Part shown: positions 59,737 to 64,000 of the stretch, piece by piece
How positions within the stretch are numbered: the stretch's first letter is position 1
How the letters are laid out: each line of letters begins with the position of its first letter
Assembly: GCF_024171645.1 (NCBI RefSeq)
Contig: NZ_JALKAC010000004.1
Coordinates: 310,001-374,000 of the forward strand
Direction of reading: 5' to 3'
Origin: Flavobacterium sp. HSC-32F16
GTDB lineage: Bacteria; Bacteroidota; Bacteroidia; Flavobacteriales; Flavobacteriaceae
DNA length: 64,000 bases
The notes under the pieces: model-generated
The model's database searches: none
What the model saw: only the letters and a program-made list of their open reading frames with translations
Told to the model about the DNA's origin: nothing
Translations under genes and position numbers: made by a program

Positions 59737-59763
59737 AAATAATTCGATACCAATAAAAACCAA

Positions 59764-59797
59764 AACCCTGCAAATACCAATTTGCAGGGTATTTTTT
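59764..59797 (+). terminator. Terminator of the tyrosinase operon
   Basis: AACCCTGCAAAT pairs with ATTTGCAGGGT, with an eight-T tail. The rest of the 329-bp gap to the next gene shows no further feature I can support. Confidence 0.85.
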
Positions 59798-60065
59798 TAG
59801 TACAAAACACTACTTTTAATTCGTAAGATTTTTTAACACTTAAAAGATATTCTTTTAAAGAAAACTTGTTTTAAAATTCTTATTTTACGAATTGAAAATA
59901 AAAGTATGTAAAGAGGAATAGAAGTACATGAGGAAAGGATTTACATCACAAAAAATATTTTAGCCAGATAAAAAACGACGTTTTTTTGCCGCAAAACCCC
60001 GCCATTGTTTTACAATTTATACGATACTATTTAGAAAATAACACTTGTTTACACTATAAAAAATA

Positions 60066-63000
60066 ATGAAAAAAAGTCTTAAATACATCGACGGAACTTC
60101 GGATAAGTTCTGGGAAATCGAAGTTTCAGGATCAGATTACACCGTGACTTACGGTAAAAACGGAACATCGGGAACTACGCAGACGAAAAGCTTCGGATCT
60201 AACGAAGAATGCCTGAAAATGGCCGAAAAAGTATTGGCCGAAAAAATAAAAAAAGGATATTCTGAATCTGGTGAAGTAGAGGTGGTTTCGAAACCAAAAT
60301 CGGCGAAAGCCAAAAACTCAGATGAGGTTATTGAAGAATATGACAGTATTATAAAATCTAAAAAGATTGCGCTGTTGCTCCCGTTCTTAAAAGAAAAATC
60401 AAAAGGCAATATTGAAGCTTTAAAAAAGCACATCAAAAAATGCAAACGGTACTGGATGACGTATACTGATTTGTCTAAAGATCCGGGTTATGTAAAAAAA
60501 AACAAACACGATTATGGCTGGGGCCGACGAGGCGATATTTTTCAATATGATATTATCACCCTGAGCGCCATTGCTTTATTTGATAAAACTGATATTAATT
60601 CCTGGGATGAAGCCCTGCAATTACTTAACGATCTGGATATAAAACCTGAGGTGTTAGAAATTTTACTTTGGGCAAAACCAAACTGGCTGGAAATTTTTAT
60701 TCTGGACAAAGTAAAAAGGCAGGATTGGGTTAACTTTAATTATTTTAATCTGAGGAAATTGGAAGACGAAGGATTGCTGCAATTTAATCCTGAATTATAT
60801 GCTTTGAGTCTTGCCGGGACCAATGAGTGGCGTGCCAGAGTGAAAACCAGGGAATTTATCAATATAATTGTAAATGATAAAACAGGATATCAAAGAGATA
60901 TTCCTGAATTATTCAATTATGAAACGATACTTCATAACAGTTTTTTCCGTGATAATGATAAACAAAAATATGACGAATTCCAGACCTGGAGTATTGTCTA
61001 CAAAACATTATTAGACGAGAAAAAAATGGAGCGCAGTTTCTTTATCGAAAATGCCATCCAGATTCAAACTAAAGAATGGAACAATAACCTGAAATCGTTT
61101 TTTAAAAAAAGAATCGAAGAATTTCAGGCAGCAGAAGATGAACTAATCGTTTTTCAGGAAAATATATTTTCATTTTTACACAACGCATATCCGCCCATAA
61201 CGAGTTACGGAATCGAATTGATAAAGAAAATCTACAATCATCCAAAATTCAAAACCAAATCATTTTTAGAATGGCTGGAACCTTTAATGATGCGCGGCGA
61301 CTGCAAAGCGGCAATAAAAAGCGTTCTTCCGGTTTTAGAAAAAATAAGCAAAGCCAATCCGAAAGTAAACAATCAAATTGCTTCAATTCTGGCCGATGTT
61401 TATGTAATTTCTGATTTGACTTTACAGGAAAAGGTTTCGAAAATTATTCTGAAAACGGGGTCTGTAAAAGATAAAGTTTTAAAAGAAAAACTGAATTCGT
61501 ATGTGACTTTAATGCAGGGAAATATAAAATCAGGATTAAGTCAGTTTTTAGATGAAGAAGCTTTAACGGTTGATCATGATACTTTAGAAGAATATCATTT
61601 TGAGCCTAAAAAAGAAGCTTTGCTTTTAGAAGAAGTACAGCTTCCAAACGACTGGAATGACATTGTATTTCAGTTTGGAAATTTCATAGCCTCAGAAGAA
61701 ACTCTGGATACCGAAATTTTAATGAATACCTATATTCAGCAGCGAGATTTGTTTCCGGAAGATTACAAAACACAGTTGCAGCCGTATGAAAAACAACTTC
61801 AAAAACATTATTTTGAAGCTTCGCATAAAAATGTGATGAAGGTATTTTTGACTGAGAAAATAGCCAATATTGACAGCAAATTTGATAGTCGTTTCAAACA
61901 TTATTCAAAAATAAATACCAGTTTTTTAATCAAACCTTTATTAGAAAAAGTGCAGGAGAAGATGGAATCAAAATCGAAGCTTCCGCTGCTTTCTTTTCCA
62001 AGTCACAAACCGTATTGGGTAGCTCCAAAAGTTTTACTGGAAAGAGTGATTCAATATCAAAAAAATAACGAAGAAATTGATTCATTAGATCTAGCCATTG
62101 CAATGGCGCGTATGCCGAGAGAAAATGTCGAAGAAGCCATTCCGTTATTAGGTCAGGTTGAAGGAGAAATGAAATCGCTTTTAACATTCTGCCTTGGTGT
62201 AGATGAAAAACTAAATTTAAATTCTACGAACTTATTCTCAAAAGCGCTGGCTGTTTTAGGAAAAACGACTAAAGAAACCGGAAATTTATCACTTTGGGCA
62301 ACAGCAGCAAGAACTTTTTATCCAAATGATACTTTTACAGAATTTGAAAACACCTATTTAAAAAACATTCCGTTTGTGGTTTCACCGTTTATTCCAGAGA
62401 TAAAATTTAAAGAAAAATGGAACGAATGGACGAATTATCAAACCAAAGAAAAAGAAAGAACGCCTTCTTGGTACGAGCTGAAATTTGATCTGCCGAATTA
62501 TACCAAAATTCCAAACTATTTATTGTACAGTCAGGATATTTATGATCGCGGCAATGGGTGGGATTATTTAGTAAATTACGCCGGAAATACGTATTACTGG
62601 CATAGTTTAACGCCGCAAAATTCGGATGCACTTGCTTTAACTTTATTGCAGAATTGTGCTACCGGAGACGGTTCTAAACCTGAATTAAAAGGATTTTTGG
62701 ACGTAATGAACCGACCGGAATTTAGATCTTCTGAAATTACGCAGGTTTTATTTGCTGCCTGTTTTTTTCAGGAAAAGAAAGATTTAAGATTACTGGCATC
62801 TGAAGTTTTAATAAATTTAATAGAAAAACAAGCTATTGATATTGAGGGATTTGCTGAAAAAGCATCCAGACTGGCTTCAGAAAAATATGGTGTTTTCTTA
62901 AGATTTTCGGACGGAATAGCAGCTTTAAAAGATATTTCACCGCTTCATAATAATGCTTTATTGAAATTGTTTAACGCATTCTTTGAAAACCTTGATTTAA

Positions 63001-63158
63001 AAGACAAACTGCCGACTAATTTCAAAAAAATGGCAGAAAATTATGTTGATATTTTAACGAAAACCAATCAAAAGCCTACGCCAAAAGCAATTGCGTTTTT
63101 TGAACAATGGAAAGATAATACAGCGCTTAAAACATTAGTGAAGCAGATTTTAAAATAA
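60066..63158 (+). CDS. WGR-domain protein of the WGR/DUF6493 (MolR/YehI-like) type
   Basis: A 1030-residue protein. The N-terminal WGR domain is at 1-70 ([20 protein letters not shown], then [35 protein letters not shown]). A long helical-repeat body follows and a C-terminal region of the DUF6493 kind ([20 protein letters not shown]). WGR-headed proteins of this build accompany SWIM, MoxR-ATPase and vWA genes (compare E. coli yehI). WGR is also the DNA-strand-break-sensing domain of PARP1, so nucleic-acid binding is possible. The next gene starts 6 bp after. Confidence 0.75.
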   Translation: MKKSLKYIDGTSDKFWEIEVSGSDYTVTYGKNGTSGTTQTKSFGSNEECLKMAEKVLAEKIKKGYSESGEVEVVSKPKSAKAKNSDEVIEEYDSIIKSKKIALLLPFLKEKSKGNIEALKKHIKKCKRYWMTYTDLSKDPGYVKKNKHDYGWGRRGDIFQYDIITLSAIALFDKTDINSWDEALQLLNDLDIKPEVLEILLWAKPNWLEIFILDKVKRQDWVNFNYFNLRKLEDEGLLQFNPELYALSLAGTNEWRARVKTREFINIIVNDKTGYQRDIPELFNYETILHNSFFRDNDKQKYDEFQTWSIVYKTLLDEKKMERSFFIENAIQIQTKEWNNNLKSFFKKRIEEFQAAEDELIVFQENIFSFLHNAYPPITSYGIELIKKIYNHPKFKTKSFLEWLEPLMMRGDCKAAIKSVLPVLEKISKANPKVNNQIASILADVYVISDLTLQEKVSKIILKTGSVKDKVLKEKLNSYVTLMQGNIKSGLSQFLDEEALTVDHDTLEEYHFEPKKEALLLEEVQLPNDWNDIVFQFGNFIASEETLDTEILMNTYIQQRDLFPEDYKTQLQPYEKQLQKHYFEASHKNVMKVFLTEKIANIDSKFDSRFKHYSKINTSFLIKPLLEKVQEKMESKSKLPLLSFPSHKPYWVAPKVLLERVIQYQKNNEEIDSLDLAIAMARMPRENVEEAIPLLGQVEGEMKSLLTFCLGVDEKLNLNSTNLFSKALAVLGKTTKETGNLSLWATAARTFYPNDTFTEFENTYLKNIPFVVSPFIPEIKFKEKWNEWTNYQTKEKERTPSWYELKFDLPNYTKIPNYLLYSQDIYDRGNGWDYLVNYAGNTYYWHSLTPQNSDALALTLLQNCATGDGSKPELKGFLDVMNRPEFRSSEITQVLFAACFFQEKKDLRLLASEVLINLIEKQAIDIEGFAEKASRLASEKYGVFLRFSDGIAALKDISPLHNNALLKLFNAFFENLDLKDKLPTNFKKMAENYVDILTKTNQKPTPKAIAFFEQWKDNTALKTLVKQILK

Positions 63159-63163
63159 AGAAA

Positions 63164-64000
63164 ATGACAGATTTAGAATATAATTATAAAGGAGTTTCGA
63201 CTTACAGTAAAACAAAAGGCATCAATAATTTGGTTTTGGCACATCAAACCGAAATTGAAGAAGTCAATACTATTCCGTGTTTTTTCTGGGGAAGTTTGAC
63301 GGATCCTTATGTTACGGCGAAATGCTGGAGTACGATTGCAAAAGTGGTTCGTTCGAGTTTTGGCCCAATTCCGCCAAGTCTTCGCGATCCAATTGTTTCT
63401 GCAGGTTCAGAAAGACTTCGCTTTGAAGGATTTTCGTCCTGTAACGGAGTTTATGTAAGACTAGACATGAAACCCGAAGCCGTTGACGGTGAGTTTATTG
63501 CAAACGGAACGACAAACGTAGACTTCAACGACCCAATGCTGAATGCTTTGAATGCTATTCAGAAAAACGAAAAAGTAACACTTGCAGTTGGTCAGCAGGA
63601 TGTTCAGGTAATTACCAGCAAAGCAAAAGTGGTCGAGAAAAAAGTGACGCTGCCAATGCGCTGGATAAAAGGCTTAACAAGCGTTCAGTTGTATTTGGCC
63701 GATATGGATTTAAAGTTCGAATTGAATAAAATCCAAACCATTCAGCTTTTTCAAAGTCTGCCAAAAGGAAATGTAAAAGGTGATTTTTTCATAACCAAAA
63801 GAGCCGGAAAATTTATGTTTTCGACCTTAGCAGCAGCAGACAGTGTTAGAATTGGCGGTGTACAAAGATTACGTTTATTAGAAGGTATTCTGGCAATTGT
63901 AGATAAGATTTTTATTTATGAATCTGATGATAAACAAACTTGTGCTGTGGTATGTGAATTTGGAAAAATGCAATTATTAATGGCTTTTTCGCCAGATTCG
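63164..64000 (+). CDS. Conserved protein of the WGR-SWIM-MoxR cluster type (3' partial)
   Basis: ATG 63164 (MTDLEYNYKGVSTYSKTKGI) opens a frame with no stop to the window edge, 279 codons, too near the edge to be listed by simple ORF finding. Composition is coding and the start is 6 bp after the WGR gene. Segments FFWGSLTDPYVTAKCWSTIA and GPIPPSLRDPIVSAGSERLR recall the N-part of the SWIM-associated proteins in these clusters, but no zinc finger lies in the visible part, so the name is provisional. It predicts MoxR-type ATPase and vWA genes to the right. Confidence 0.7.
   Translation, partial: MTDLEYNYKGVSTYSKTKGINNLVLAHQTEIEEVNTIPCFFWGSLTDPYVTAKCWSTIAKVVRSSFGPIPPSLRDPIVSAGSERLRFEGFSSCNGVYVRLDMKPEAVDGEFIANGTTNVDFNDPMLNALNAIQKNEKVTLAVGQQDVQVITSKAKVVEKKVTLPMRWIKGLTSVQLYLADMDLKFELNKIQTIQLFQSLPKGNVKGDFFITKRAGKFMFSTLAAADSVRIGGVQRLRLLEGILAIVDKIFIYESDDKQTCAVVCEFGKMQLLMAFSPDS

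Overview
The window reads as a chromosomal stretch of a Flavobacterium-like member of the Bacteroidota. The evidence is AT-rich DNA, promoters of the TTTG-N17-23-TAnnTTTG type, N-terminal signals and lipoproteins typical of the phylum, a TonB receptor with a carboxypeptidase-regulatory-like N-domain, a LETM1-related protein, DUF4251 and META-domain proteins, and several families of short dispersed palindromes common in this genus.

Layout. 0-8.4 kb: end of a saccharopine-dehydrogenase-like gene, fumC, a small membrane protein, a TonB-dependent receptor, arsC, a CPBP protease and menE. 8.5-8.66 kb: a frameshifted double-glycine-leader peptide gene. 8.7-23.5 kb: mostly housekeeping and envelope genes (rRNA m5C methyltransferase, kup, an ECF sigma/anti-sigma/periplasmic-helical operon, ilvE, mnmD, a divergent oxyR/dps pair). 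23.5-26.4 kb: a small secreted protein, a SulP anion transporter and a beta-carbonic anhydrase, probably a bicarbonate module. 26.4-28.1 kb: a foreign-looking cassette (lipoprotein plus broken gene) bounded by a 22-bp direct repeat. 28-33 kb: LETM1-related protein, SodC, small secreted proteins, GH18 chitinase. 33-40 kb: a fatty-acid beta-oxidation operon with a MarR gene and an inserted four-helix-bundle gene.

40-48 kb is the most interesting part. It holds a WYL regulator, an HD protein, a roughly 600-bp non-coding region, a RING/Zn-finger plus TerD-like protein, the RNA ligase RtcB and TatD. Three copies of one 23-bp palindrome sit in front of weak -7 boxes: two before the RNA region and one before rtcB. 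The RNA region carries five copies of a 20-nt motif. One copy lies inside an interrupted tRNA-Arg(UCU)-like gene whose two halves make a perfect cloverleaf if 45 nt are removed. Another copy is followed by a T-arm joined to a GAAA-capped stem. I read this as a candidate RNA-repair/tRNA-mimic stress locus.

48.3-51.6 kb is a very AT-rich nuclease-helicase pair resembling the Hachiman anti-phage system. 51.7-51.8 kb encodes a structured, promoter-linked RNA, possibly 6S-like. 52.4-59.7 kb holds a NarL/LuxR-type two-component operon diverging from a secreted barrel-like protein across a perfect 25-bp inverted repeat, followed by a cupredoxin/tyrosinase gene group. The right end starts a WGR/DUF6493-type gene and a second gene that runs off the window, resembling the known WGR-SWIM-MoxR-vWA clusters.
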